Shown: positions 55,241 to 62,600 of the stretch, one piece after another | How the letters are laid out: every line of letters begins with the position of its first letter | Position numbering within the stretch: the stretch's first letter is position 1 | Source of the DNA: Clostridiales bacterium | GTDB lineage: Bacteria > Bacillota > Clostridia > Peptostreptococcales > Anaerovoracaceae | Length of the DNA stretch: 64,000 nt | Direction of reading: 5' to 3' | NCBI GenBank assembly: GCA_015243575.1 | Contig: CP042469.1 | Coordinates: 4,430,929-4,494,928 of the forward strand | Position numbers and translations under genes: made by a program | The notes under the pieces: generated by a model | What the model was told of the DNA's origin: nothing | The model's input: only the letters and a program-made list of their open reading frames with translations | Database searches by the model: none

Positions 55241-55275
55241 AAAAAGTAACAGTGTGGTATCGCTGTTGCTTTTTT
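55241..55275 (+). terminator. Intrinsic terminator after the zinc-ribbon-like gene
   Basis: AAAAAGTAACAG (55241-55252) pairs with CTGTTGCTTTTT (55263-55274), and the T run forms part of the stem and tail. Confidence 0.75.
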
Positions 55276-55315
55276 ATCTAATAATATCGGAATGTTGGTA
55301 ATCGACAGCATTACA

Positions 55316-55465
55316 GCTCGGCACAATTTGTGAAAGAAATACAGAGACTACTTGAAAATGCAATCGAATTACTGATATGATATAGGGAATAAAATACACT
55401 GGCGACAGAGATCATCATGCCGAAGGACGGAATCACCATGGAGAAGGCACCATCGTTGAAAAACA
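55316..55465 (+). pseudogene. Remnant of acoC 3' end joined to acoL 5' end
   Basis: From 55321 the frame AQFVKEIQRLLENAIELLI-stop (ending 55380) matches the acoC C-terminus AQFVTEIQRLLENPIELLI-stop. About 20 bp later, from 55401, GGCGACAGAGATCATCATGC and the following bases match the acoL/acoC lipoyl-domain start. ATG has become CTG and a one-base deletion disrupts the frame near 55450. This is a decayed second copy of the acoC-acoL junction. Confidence 0.85.
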
Positions 55466-55496
55466 CCATGAGAACACCAGAAGGAGATAGAAGGAA

Positions 55497-55757
55497 ATGT
55501 TAAGCAGAGAAATTGCCGTCATGAACAAGACCGGACTTCATGCGAGGCCTGCGGCGGAATTTGTGAAGGAAGCCGCCAAATTTACGTCAGCTATAACTAT
55601 TGAATCGAAACAAAAGAAGATAAACGCAAAGAGTATCTTGCATGTACTTTCCGCTGGCATCGCTGCCGGGAGCACCATTGTCATATCCGCAGACGGAGAT
55701 GATGAAGTGCAGGCCATAGAGAAACTGGCGGAAGTGATTTTGAATTTTAAGGAATGA
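55497..55757 (+). CDS. ptsH: HPr phosphocarrier protein (copy 2)
   Basis: This is an 86-residue HPr with His15 in KTGLHARPAA and Ser46 in NAKSILHVLSAG. It lies 10 bp before ptsI, the usual ptsH-ptsI arrangement, with AGAAGGAGATAGAAGG upstream of the ATG. It is presumably the main carrier for enzyme I and the glucitol PTS. The preceding DNA is a decayed aco fragment, so promoter signals may have been rearranged. Confidence 0.96.
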   Translation: MLSREIAVMNKTGLHARPAAEFVKEAAKFTSAITIESKQKKINAKSILHVLSAGIAAGSTIVISADGDDEVQAIEKLAEVILNFKE

Positions 55758-55767
55758 GGAGAAAACA

Positions 55768-57510
55768 ATGAGGATAGGTGTGGCCTGTTCGCCGGGATTG
55801 GCGATTGCAAAAGCATATATATTGGAAGAACCGGAAATCAATATCGATTGCAGGTGTATTCCGGAGAATGAGAAAGAGGAAGAGCTGAGAAAACTGGAGC
55901 ATGCATTTGAACAGTCCAGAGAACAGCTTGAGGCGGTGTACGAGAAAACCTTGCTATCCGTTGGAGAAAAGGATGCGGAAATCATACAAGCCCACCAGAT
56001 GATACTGGAAGATCCGGTGTTTTATGATGAAATCAAAGATGCTGTAACACATGAACTTCTTAGGGCAGAGCATGCCATCTCAAAGAAGGTAGAAGAGCAG
56101 GTAGCCATGTTTGAGCTGATTGACGACCCCTATATCAGGGAGCGTGCAGCAGACGTGAGAGATGTGGGCAGTAGATTGCTTAAAAATGCACTGGGAATTG
56201 AGATTCGAGATATCTCTAGTATGAAGGAAAACGTCATTGTGATCGGTCATGATATTACGCCGTCTTTGATGGCAACCCTGGACCGCAATCACGTGAAGGG
56301 AATCATAGCTGAAGTCGGAGGCGCTACGGCACATACAGCCATCCTTGCAAGAAACATGGAAATCCCTGCGATTCTTGGCGCATCGGGAGCGCTAGGCCTC
56401 ACCTGTGAAGGGCAGATGATTGCAATTGACGGCAGCAAAGGTGAGGTGACCATCAATCCAAACGAGGAAGAAATCAAAGACATCGAGAAGAGAATCGAAC
56501 ATGCTGCCGTAGTGAAAAATGAACTGCGTCAGATCAAGGATAAAGAAAGTAAGACCCTGGATGGGCATGCTATTGAATTGGTTGCCAACATCGGCCTGCC
56601 CATGGATGCAGAAAAAGCGGTGGAATACGGAGCGGAAGGCGTTGGGCTTTTCCGTACGGAATTTCTATACATGGATCGATCCAGCCAGCCTGATGAAGAA
56701 GAGCAGTTTGAAGCTTATAAAAAGGTATTGATCGATATGTGCGGGCGCCCGGTGATCATCCGAACCCTGGATGTGGGGGGAGACAAAGAAATCCCCTATT
56801 TCAAGCTGGAAAAAGAGGAAAACCCCTTCCTTGGATATCGAGCCATCAGGATCTGCCTGGAGGACAGAGAACTGTTCAAAACGCAGTTGAGAGCGGTTTT
56901 GAGAGCCAGCATCTACGGAAAGGCACTGATCATGTTTCCCATGATCTCTGGCGTGGATGAGGTGGTGGCGGCAAAAGCTGTGCTGGAAGAAGCAAAGGAA
57001 GAGCTCAGGACAAAGGGACAGGACTTCGATGACCAGATCAAAGTGGGCATTATGGTAGAAATCCCGTCTGCAGCAATTGCAGCGGATTTATTCACGGGAG
57101 AGATTGACTTCTTCAGCATCGGAACCAATGACCTGACCCAGTATGCACTGGCAGTAGACAGAGGAAACACAAAGATTACCCACATTTACAACAGCTTCCA
57201 TCCTGCATTGCTGAGATTATATAAAAATGTAATAAACGCATCAAAGAAGGATGGGAAATTTACCGGGATGTGCGGGGAACTTGCAGGAAACCCGCTGGCA
57301 TCACTGCTTCTGTTGGGAATGGGTTTTGATGAGCTGAGCATGAGCCCGGGCTCCATTCTGAAGGTAAAGAAGATTATTACCTCAGTGAGCATGGAACAGG
57401 CACAGAAGGTTGCAGAACATGCCATGGGCCTGCATAGTGCAGCAGAAATCGAAGCATATTTGAAAGATGAATTGAAGGGTTTGGGTCTTGATTATATTCT
57501 CGAATTATAA
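55768..57510 (+). CDS. ptsI: PTS enzyme I (phosphoenolpyruvate-protein phosphotransferase)
   Basis: Enzyme I takes phosphate from PEP onto a His and passes it to HPr. It is 580 residues, full length. The active His189 is in GGATAHTAILARNMEIPAI. The PEP-binding TIM barrel has GVGLFRTEFLYMDR, the FSIGTNDLTQYALAVDR signature and the catalytic Cys in GMCGELAGNP. GAGGAGAAA precedes the ATG. A strong terminator lies between it and the convergent hprK. Confidence 0.97.
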   Translation: MRIGVACSPGLAIAKAYILEEPEINIDCRCIPENEKEEELRKLEHAFEQSREQLEAVYEKTLLSVGEKDAEIIQAHQMILEDPVFYDEIKDAVTHELLRAEHAISKKVEEQVAMFELIDDPYIRERAADVRDVGSRLLKNALGIEIRDISSMKENVIVIGHDITPSLMATLDRNHVKGIIAEVGGATAHTAILARNMEIPAILGASGALGLTCEGQMIAIDGSKGEVTINPNEEEIKDIEKRIEHAAVVKNELRQIKDKESKTLDGHAIELVANIGLPMDAEKAVEYGAEGVGLFRTEFLYMDRSSQPDEEEQFEAYKKVLIDMCGRPVIIRTLDVGGDKEIPYFKLEKEENPFLGYRAIRICLEDRELFKTQLRAVLRASIYGKALIMFPMISGVDEVVAAKAVLEEAKEELRTKGQDFDDQIKVGIMVEIPSAAIAADLFTGEIDFFSIGTNDLTQYALAVDRGNTKITHIYNSFHPALLRLYKNVINASKKDGKFTGMCGELAGNPLASLLLLGMGFDELSMSPGSILKVKKIITSVSMEQAQKVAEHAMGLHSAAEIEAYLKDELKGLGLDYILEL

Positions 57511-57563
57511 TCATATGAGATAAGAAAGAATCATTCTTCTTGTTAATGAAGCATCAAAAACAA

Positions 57564-57626
57564 GGCCATGATCTGGTCTGTTGGGGGTTAAATCCTCACA
57601 GATTGGGATCATGGCTTAATTTTTTT
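57564..57626. terminator. Terminator between convergent ptsI and hprK
   Basis: GGCCATGATC (57564-57573) pairs with GATCATGGCT (57606-57615), extended by GTCTGT / ACAGAT, and is followed by TTAATTTTTTT. The T run touches the hprK stop. Confidence 0.85.
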
Positions 57627-58533
57627 ATTTACTTAAATTCTTGATGGCATTGCTCAGTTCTCTTGCTGCATTATAACCCATCATATTTTGCCTATAATTT
57701 AATGCTGCAATTTCCACTATGGCGGCAATGTTTCTTCCGGGTTTTACAGGGATTCTGATGTAGGGAAGTTCGATTCCGAGGATATCTATGGTTTCATACT
57801 CTTCGCCAACCCTGTCGTAGTAGGTGCTTTCGTTCCAAACTTCCAGATTCATTACGATTTCGATATTTTGTTGGAGGCGAATTGCGCTTTTGCCAAAGAG
57901 GGAATTGATGTTAATGATGCCGATTCCCCTGATTTCCATCAGATTCTTGGTCAGCTCACTGCCGGTTCCAACCAGCAGATCCTGACCAATTTTTTTGATC
58001 ATAACCGCGTCATCCGCAATCAACAGATGGCCATTTCTCACGAGATCCAGTGCTGTTTCGCTTTTTCCGATACCGCTTTTTCCTGTGATAAGAACGCCAA
58101 CTCCATAGACATCCACCAAATCACCATGCTGAGAGATGCTTTCTGCGAGTTCACTTTGAAGGTATAGCGTGATGTCCACCCAGAATCTGGAGGTTGTATT
58201 TGTGGTGGATAGAATCCATCGCCCATGCTTTTTTCCGATGGTTTCGATGGGACTGGATACATCTAGTCCGTTGGTGATGATGATGCAAGGAACATTGCGG
58301 CTGATCAGTTCCTCCAGTGCCTGCTGCCGTGCTTCTGGTGAGAGGCTCTGAAGATAGCCATTTTCTGCATTTCCAATCAGCTGTATTCTTTTTTCTTCAA
58401 AGTAATCATAAAATCCCGATAGCTGAAGACCGCTCCGGTTGCTTTCTATCAGGCTGATTTCTGTATCGTCTGCACCTTGACTGAGAATTTTTAAATGAAA
58501 GATATCAACAAGATCAGTGACTTTTACACCCAT
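57625..58533 (-). CDS. hprK: HPr kinase/phosphorylase
   Basis: HprK phosphorylates HPr on Ser46 at high glycolytic flux and removes it with Pi, controlling catabolite repression. It has 302 residues: an N-terminal regulatory domain and a P-loop domain with GKSGIGKSE (151-159), an upstream catalytic His136 in SQHGDLVDVYGVG and the signature LMEIRGIGIININSLFG. I start at ATG 58533 with GGAGGGG upstream; a frame open to 58590 adds 19 residues. Both HPr copies keep Ser46 and could be substrates. Confidence 0.95.
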   Translation of the reverse strand: MGVKVTDLVDIFHLKILSQGADDTEISLIESNRSGLQLSGFYDYFEEKRIQLIGNAENGYLQSLSPEARQQALEELISRNVPCIIITNGLDVSSPIETIGKKHGRWILSTTNTTSRFWVDITLYLQSELAESISQHGDLVDVYGVGVLITGKSGIGKSETALDLVRNGHLLIADDAVMIKKIGQDLLVGTGSELTKNLMEIRGIGIININSLFGKSAIRLQQNIEIVMNLEVWNESTYYDRVGEEYETIDILGIELPYIRIPVKPGRNIAAIVEIAALNYRQNMMGYNAARELSNAIKNLSK

Positions 58534-58786
58534 TTTTGACCCCTCCGATTTCTGTTCCCTTCGAATTTTGTAATTACAATTATTATACAATAATTGGAGC
58601 GTTTATGAAAGCTGATGAATTAAGCTTGGATACTATATTATTTTTTCAATTGATATGGTCTTGATATTGGTTCCACTTTAACACTTTTGCCAACCTCTTC
58701 ATATAATTATACTATACCAAAATAGCATCGTATTAAGTCTTGTCCGAGCGATGCTGAGGTGAATCTAATATAAAAAGGTGATTGGA

Positions 58787-59251
58787 ATGTATAGAAATAA
58801 ACTTTGTGATTGCAGCCAATGCAAACAAGTGGATTCAATCGAAGAAATCCAAAAAGGCATATACAAAATAGAAGATGGAATCAAAATGATTCAGAAGGGT
58901 TTGGACCTCATTTGCTGCTGCAGAATACGGGAAGGTATTAAGTGCATCGAAGAAGGGCTCTGTAAGGTTGAAAAGGGCTTGGAAGACGTAATTGCCGGAC
59001 TGTCTGATTTTGAGTTTGAATGCGACTACAGAAGTAATGAAGCGATCAAAGCAGGCGTTTGTGGTATCAAAGACGGCGTAAAGGGAGTAAAACAGGGTCT
59101 GTGCGAGCTCCAAAACTGCTGCCTCTGCGAAGGGATCGAAAGTGTTCGTGAAGCAATTCCTGAGCTTGAGGAAGGGCTATGCATGCTTGTGAAAGGTGTT
59201 AATGACGTTATTGATGAAAGGGATTCGAGAAAAAAGAATAAATGTTACTAG
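58787..59251 (+). CDS. Unrecognised Cys-rich protein with glycine-based heptad repeats
   Basis: This 154-residue protein is built almost entirely of heptads of the form G-[I/L/V]-x-x-[I/V/L]-x-x, for example in REGIKCIEEGLCKVEKGLED and KAGVCGIKDGVKGVKQGL. It has 16 Cys, including CDCSQC near the start, CCC in the middle and a CCLC cluster. It has no signal peptide or membrane span. The regular Gly/hydrophobic spacing predicts stacked amphipathic helices; the Cys could bind metal or crosslink, as in spore coats. AAAAGGTG lies before ATG 58787. I cannot name a family. Confidence 0.7.
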   Translation: MYRNKLCDCSQCKQVDSIEEIQKGIYKIEDGIKMIQKGLDLICCCRIREGIKCIEEGLCKVEKGLEDVIAGLSDFEFECDYRSNEAIKAGVCGIKDGVKGVKQGLCELQNCCLCEGIESVREAIPELEEGLCMLVKGVNDVIDERDSRKKNKCY

Positions 59252-59362
59252 GAGAGCCCTGAGCGACTTGGGATGATTCTTCGTTCATTTTACTTATACA
59301 AGGGGTTAGGTTATCTCTCCGCACAAGAAGATAAGAGATAGATTAGGATCAACAATTTCTCC

Positions 59363-59408
59363 ATCAGCCGTTCAACGAATTACTTCGGTGCGGCTGTTTT
59401 TTTTTGCA
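59363..59408 (+). terminator. Intrinsic terminator before carD
   Basis: CAGCCG and CGGCTG flank a loop of about 24 nt, followed by a run of nine T residues near 59398-59405. Confidence 0.75.
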
Positions 59409-59422
59409 CTGCTAAAATCTTG

Positions 59423-59503
59423 TTGACAGGAAAATAGTGATGTGATAGACTAAAAAATTGTTTAATTGATTGCTTGACAGTACCTTTCAGTTTGGCTTAT
59501 ACT
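59423..59503 (+). promoter_or_regulatory. Two tandem sigma-A promoters for the carD operon
   Basis: The first is TTGACA (59423-59428) and TAGACT (59446-59451), 17-bp spacer. The second is TTGACA (59474-59479) and TATACT (59498-59503), 18-bp spacer. Both lie within 110 bp of the CarD ATG and just after a terminator. Confidence 0.7.
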
Positions 59504-59529
59504 TATAAGTAAGACTGGAGGACTCTACC

Positions 59530-60003
59530 ATGTTTGTCATAGGAGAAAAAATCGTGTATCCTATGCACGGAGCCGGAATTATCGAAGAAATTGAAGAAAA
59601 ATTAATTCTCGGCGAAAGTAGGAAATATTATATTTTAAAGGTCCCGTTCGGAGACATGAAAATTATGATTCCTGTCGATAGCAGCAATGATATCGGTGTC
59701 AGGTCTATTATTTCAGTTGATGAGATTGACGCGGTCATGGATATTCTGAGCGCGGGTTCCAGTGAAATGTCGAACAACTGGAACAGAAGGTACCGTGAGA
59801 ATATGGAGAAATTGAAGACCGGCGACATTTATAGTGTTGCTGAGGTCGTCAGGAACTTAATGCGGACAGACCGGGAGAAGAAACTTTCTACCGGTGAAAA
59901 GAAAATGCTTTCCAACGCAAAGCAGATTCTCGTCAGCGAAATCATTCTGGTCAAGGAAATTGACCCGGAAGCTGCAGAGGAGATCATAAACAAGTCTGTA
60001 TAA
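59530..60003 (+). CDS. CarD/CdnL-family transcriptional regulator
   Basis: This 157-residue protein has an N-terminal RNA-polymerase-interacting Tudor-like domain (GEKIVYPMHGAGIIEEIEEK, then YYILKVPFGDMKIMIPVD) and a C-terminal helical DNA-binding domain (NWNRRYRENMEKLKTGDIYSVAEVVRNL). CarD proteins bind RNA polymerase beta and stabilise open complexes. It heads a likely operon with the PIN/TRAM, IspDF and ProS genes, an order seen in other Clostridia and Bacilli. Confidence 0.92.
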   Translation: MFVIGEKIVYPMHGAGIIEEIEEKLILGESRKYYILKVPFGDMKIMIPVDSSNDIGVRSIISVDEIDAVMDILSAGSSEMSNNWNRRYRENMEKLKTGDIYSVAEVVRNLMRTDREKKLSTGEKKMLSNAKQILVSEIILVKEIDPEAAEEIINKSV

Positions 60004-60051
60004 AGAGTGTCCGGTTGAAAAACAGAATATAAGGGGGATTAAATAGGGTTA

Positions 60052-61152
60052 ATGATAAAAAAACTAATTAGAATTATTTTCAGCCTAGTCGGAGTATTGT
60101 TTGGATACGGAGTTTTTTTGCTAGGGAGATTTTTGATTGAGGGGTCCAGTCTCGCAGGCAAGATTATGGCTACTGAGACACAGGAATTTATTGCAGCATT
60201 AGGCTGCTCCTTATTATTTGGACTTATTTTTTATTTATTGACGCCTGTGTTTGGCCGTCATGGTCAAAACTTGGCCAAGAATATTGAGACAGATCTTCAA
60301 AAGGTACCTACCAACGAAATCGTAACCGGAACATTCGGATTGATTATCGGCTTAGTCATCGCATTCTTGATCAGCCAGATTTACAGCGGAATCGATATCT
60401 TCTTTATCGGAACCGTGCTGTCGGTTTTTACCTATATTTTTCTGGGTTATCTCGGGATTGTGGTTGCTACCAGAAAAGGCAAAGACCTTATACCGGTTTG
60501 GCTATCTGTAAAGAAAGGGACGCCTTCGAAAACCAAAGGCAAATCAGGGGATGCAACGCCTAAAATCTTAGACACCAGCGTCATTATTGACGGGCGAATT
60601 GCTGATATTATGAAGACCGGTTTTATCGAAGGAAATATCGTTATTCCGGAATTTGTACTTGTGGAACTTCGTCATATTGCCGACTCCTCTGATGGCCTTA
60701 AGAGAAACCGCGGCCGCAGAGGATTGGATATCCTGAATCGGATTCAGACAGAATACGGAATTGAAATTTATAACACAGTAGCAGAAAAAGCTCTGGATGA
60801 AATTCCTGAGGTAGACGTTAAACTTTTGAAACTGGCGCAGATGATGAATGGGAAGGTCGTAACCAATGATTTTAACCTGAATAAGGTTGCTGTGATCAAG
60901 GGCGTAGAAGTACTGAACATTAATGAGCTGGCCAATACGCTAAAGCCAGTGGTACTTCCGGGTGAAGACATGACTCTATTCCTCGTCAAGGAGGGGAAAG
61001 AATCCAATCAAGCGGTAGCATATCTGGATGATGGAACCATGATCGTTGTAGAGGAAGGCAGAAGATTTATCGGTCAGACCATTCACGTGACGGTAACCAG
61101 CGTGCTGCAAACTGCAGCGGGAAGAATGATTTTCGCAAAACCGAAACGATAG
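60052..61152 (+). CDS. Membrane-anchored PIN/TRAM domain protein
   Basis: This 366-residue protein has four membrane spans in residues 1-145, a PIN nuclease-like domain (about 175-300; ILDTSVIIDGRIAD, LVELRHIADSSD, VTNDFNLNKVA) and a C-terminal TRAM domain (about 305-362). The acidic PIN residues are kept, so RNase activity is plausible but not shown. It is the ortholog class of Bacillus YacL, which lies in the same carD-ispD neighbourhood. Confidence 0.92.
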   Translation: MIKKLIRIIFSLVGVLFGYGVFLLGRFLIEGSSLAGKIMATETQEFIAALGCSLLFGLIFYLLTPVFGRHGQNLAKNIETDLQKVPTNEIVTGTFGLIIGLVIAFLISQIYSGIDIFFIGTVLSVFTYIFLGYLGIVVATRKGKDLIPVWLSVKKGTPSKTKGKSGDATPKILDTSVIIDGRIADIMKTGFIEGNIVIPEFVLVELRHIADSSDGLKRNRGRRGLDILNRIQTEYGIEIYNTVAEKALDEIPEVDVKLLKLAQMMNGKVVTNDFNLNKVAVIKGVEVLNINELANTLKPVVLPGEDMTLFLVKEGKESNQAVAYLDDGTMIVVEEGRRFIGQTIHVTVTSVLQTAAGRMIFAKPKR

Positions 61153-61188
61153 TCGGAATAAATTTTTTATTGAAACGAGAATAGACAA

Positions 61189-62466
61189 ATGACAAAGGAA
61201 GTCAAAACTGCTGTCATTATACCTGCCGCCGGTTCCGGATCAAGAATGGGCGGCGGTATTCCGAAACAATACGGAAAACTTGGCGGTATGTCCATCCTAG
61301 CAAGAACTGTAAAAGCCTTTGCCGATCAGAACGAAATTCATGACATTATTATTGTTACAAACGGGGATTTTATCGGTCGGTGCCGCAAGGAACTTAGTGC
61401 CTTGCGACTACTCGGAAAAGTCAGGGCGATTATTCCGGGAGGCAAGGAGCGACAGGATTCCATTTATGAAGCGGTCCGCCAGCTTCCCGATGATGTGGAC
61501 ATCGTGCTGGTGCACGATGGGGTAAGGCCTTTTGTCACAGGCGAGTTGATTCGGCGCACCATAGAAATAGCAAAAGAGCAGGGGGCGGCTGTAGCAGCTG
61601 TTCCGGTGAAGGATACTGTAAAAACTGTTGAGAATAACTATTTGACAAAGACGCTTGATCGAAAGCGTCTATATTCTGTTCAGACCCCGCAGGGTTTTCG
61701 AAGAGAGCTTCTGGTTCGTGCTTATGAGGAGGCGTTCCGAAACAATTATTATGGAACGGATGATGCTTTTTTGGTAGAACGGATCGGAGAAAAATCCCAT
61801 ATTGTGAGAGGCGATTATTATAATATCAAGATAACTACTATGGAGGATATCGTATTTGGAGAAGCAATTCTCGGCGGTCGGATTGAAACAGGAACCGGTC
61901 AGCCTGAAGAACTGCTGCATCGTGAACAATATAACACGCCGATTGATGAAGAGAATGGGCTGATGACGAATTCTTCACCAGTTGATGACATTCGAGTTGG
62001 ATCGGGCTACGACGTGCATAAGCTGACGGAGGGAAGAAAGCTGATTCTCGGTGGCGTAGAGCTTCCGTATGAGAAAGGGCTTTTGGGTCATTCCGATGCG
62101 GATGTACTTCTTCATGCCATTATGGATGCCATGCTCGGCGCAGCAGCACTAGGCGATATTGGCCGCCACTTTCCGGATAATGACGAAGCATACCGGGGAA
62201 TTTCCAGCCTTTTATTATTGAAGGAAGTAAATAACCTTTTAAAGGAAAAGGGTTTTTATGTTGTTAATCTTGATGCGACGGTGATTGCAGAAAGACCGAA
62301 GATTGCACCCTATGTAAGTCTGATGACCGATAAAATTTCAAATATGCTCCAAATTGATGGAAGCAGAGTCAATATAAAAGGAACAACCACCGAAGGCCTA
62401 GGGTTTTGCGGAAGAGGAGAGGGCATCGCCTCACAGGCAACCGTTCTAATTCGACGCAGAGGATAA
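61189..62466 (+). CDS. ispDF: Bifunctional IspD-IspF isoprenoid enzyme
   Basis: This is a 425-residue fusion. IspD (about 1-235) makes CDP-methylerythritol; it starts [25 protein letters not shown] and has [10 protein letters not shown]. IspF (about 265-425) makes methylerythritol cyclodiphosphate; it starts [22 protein letters not shown] and has metal motif DVH and the [18 protein letters not shown] stretch. The two steps are consecutive except for IspE. Fused IspDF occurs in some bacteria; in Firmicutes separate ispD and ispF neighbours are usual. Confidence 0.95.
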   Translation: MTKEVKTAVIIPAAGSGSRMGGGIPKQYGKLGGMSILARTVKAFADQNEIHDIIIVTNGDFIGRCRKELSALRLLGKVRAIIPGGKERQDSIYEAVRQLPDDVDIVLVHDGVRPFVTGELIRRTIEIAKEQGAAVAAVPVKDTVKTVENNYLTKTLDRKRLYSVQTPQGFRRELLVRAYEEAFRNNYYGTDDAFLVERIGEKSHIVRGDYYNIKITTMEDIVFGEAILGGRIETGTGQPEELLHREQYNTPIDEENGLMTNSSPVDDIRVGSGYDVHKLTEGRKLILGGVELPYEKGLLGHSDADVLLHAIMDAMLGAAALGDIGRHFPDNDEAYRGISSLLLLKEVNNLLKEKGFYVVNLDATVIAERPKIAPYVSLMTDKISNMLQIDGSRVNIKGTTTEGLGFCGRGEGIASQATVLIRRRG

Positions 62467-62472
62467 GATCAA

Positions 62473-62512
62473 GGACCTAGTTTGCAACCTAACATTTGCA
62501 AAGAGGTCCGTT
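62473..62512 (+). terminator. Hairpin between ispDF and proS
   Basis: GGACCT pairs with AGGTCC and encloses TTTGCAA / TTGCAAA, followed by GTTTTAT. A further GTGC...CCGC / GCGG...CAC hairpin lies at about 62521-62552. It is a likely terminator or attenuator. Confidence 0.55.
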
Positions 62513-62600
62513 TTATCGGCTGTGCAGTACCGCGGAAAAGGCCTGCGGCACGAATGAAAAGAAAATAAACCGATTGAAAATCAAAGGAGAGATTAAATCA

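Noticed and set aside
62521-62552. GTACCGCGG before proS, reminiscent of a T-box antiterminator
   Set aside because: The T-box core needs a longer AGGGTGGNACCGCG match and a roughly 200-nt leader with stem I. Only 134 nt separate ispDF from proS and no specifier loop is evident.
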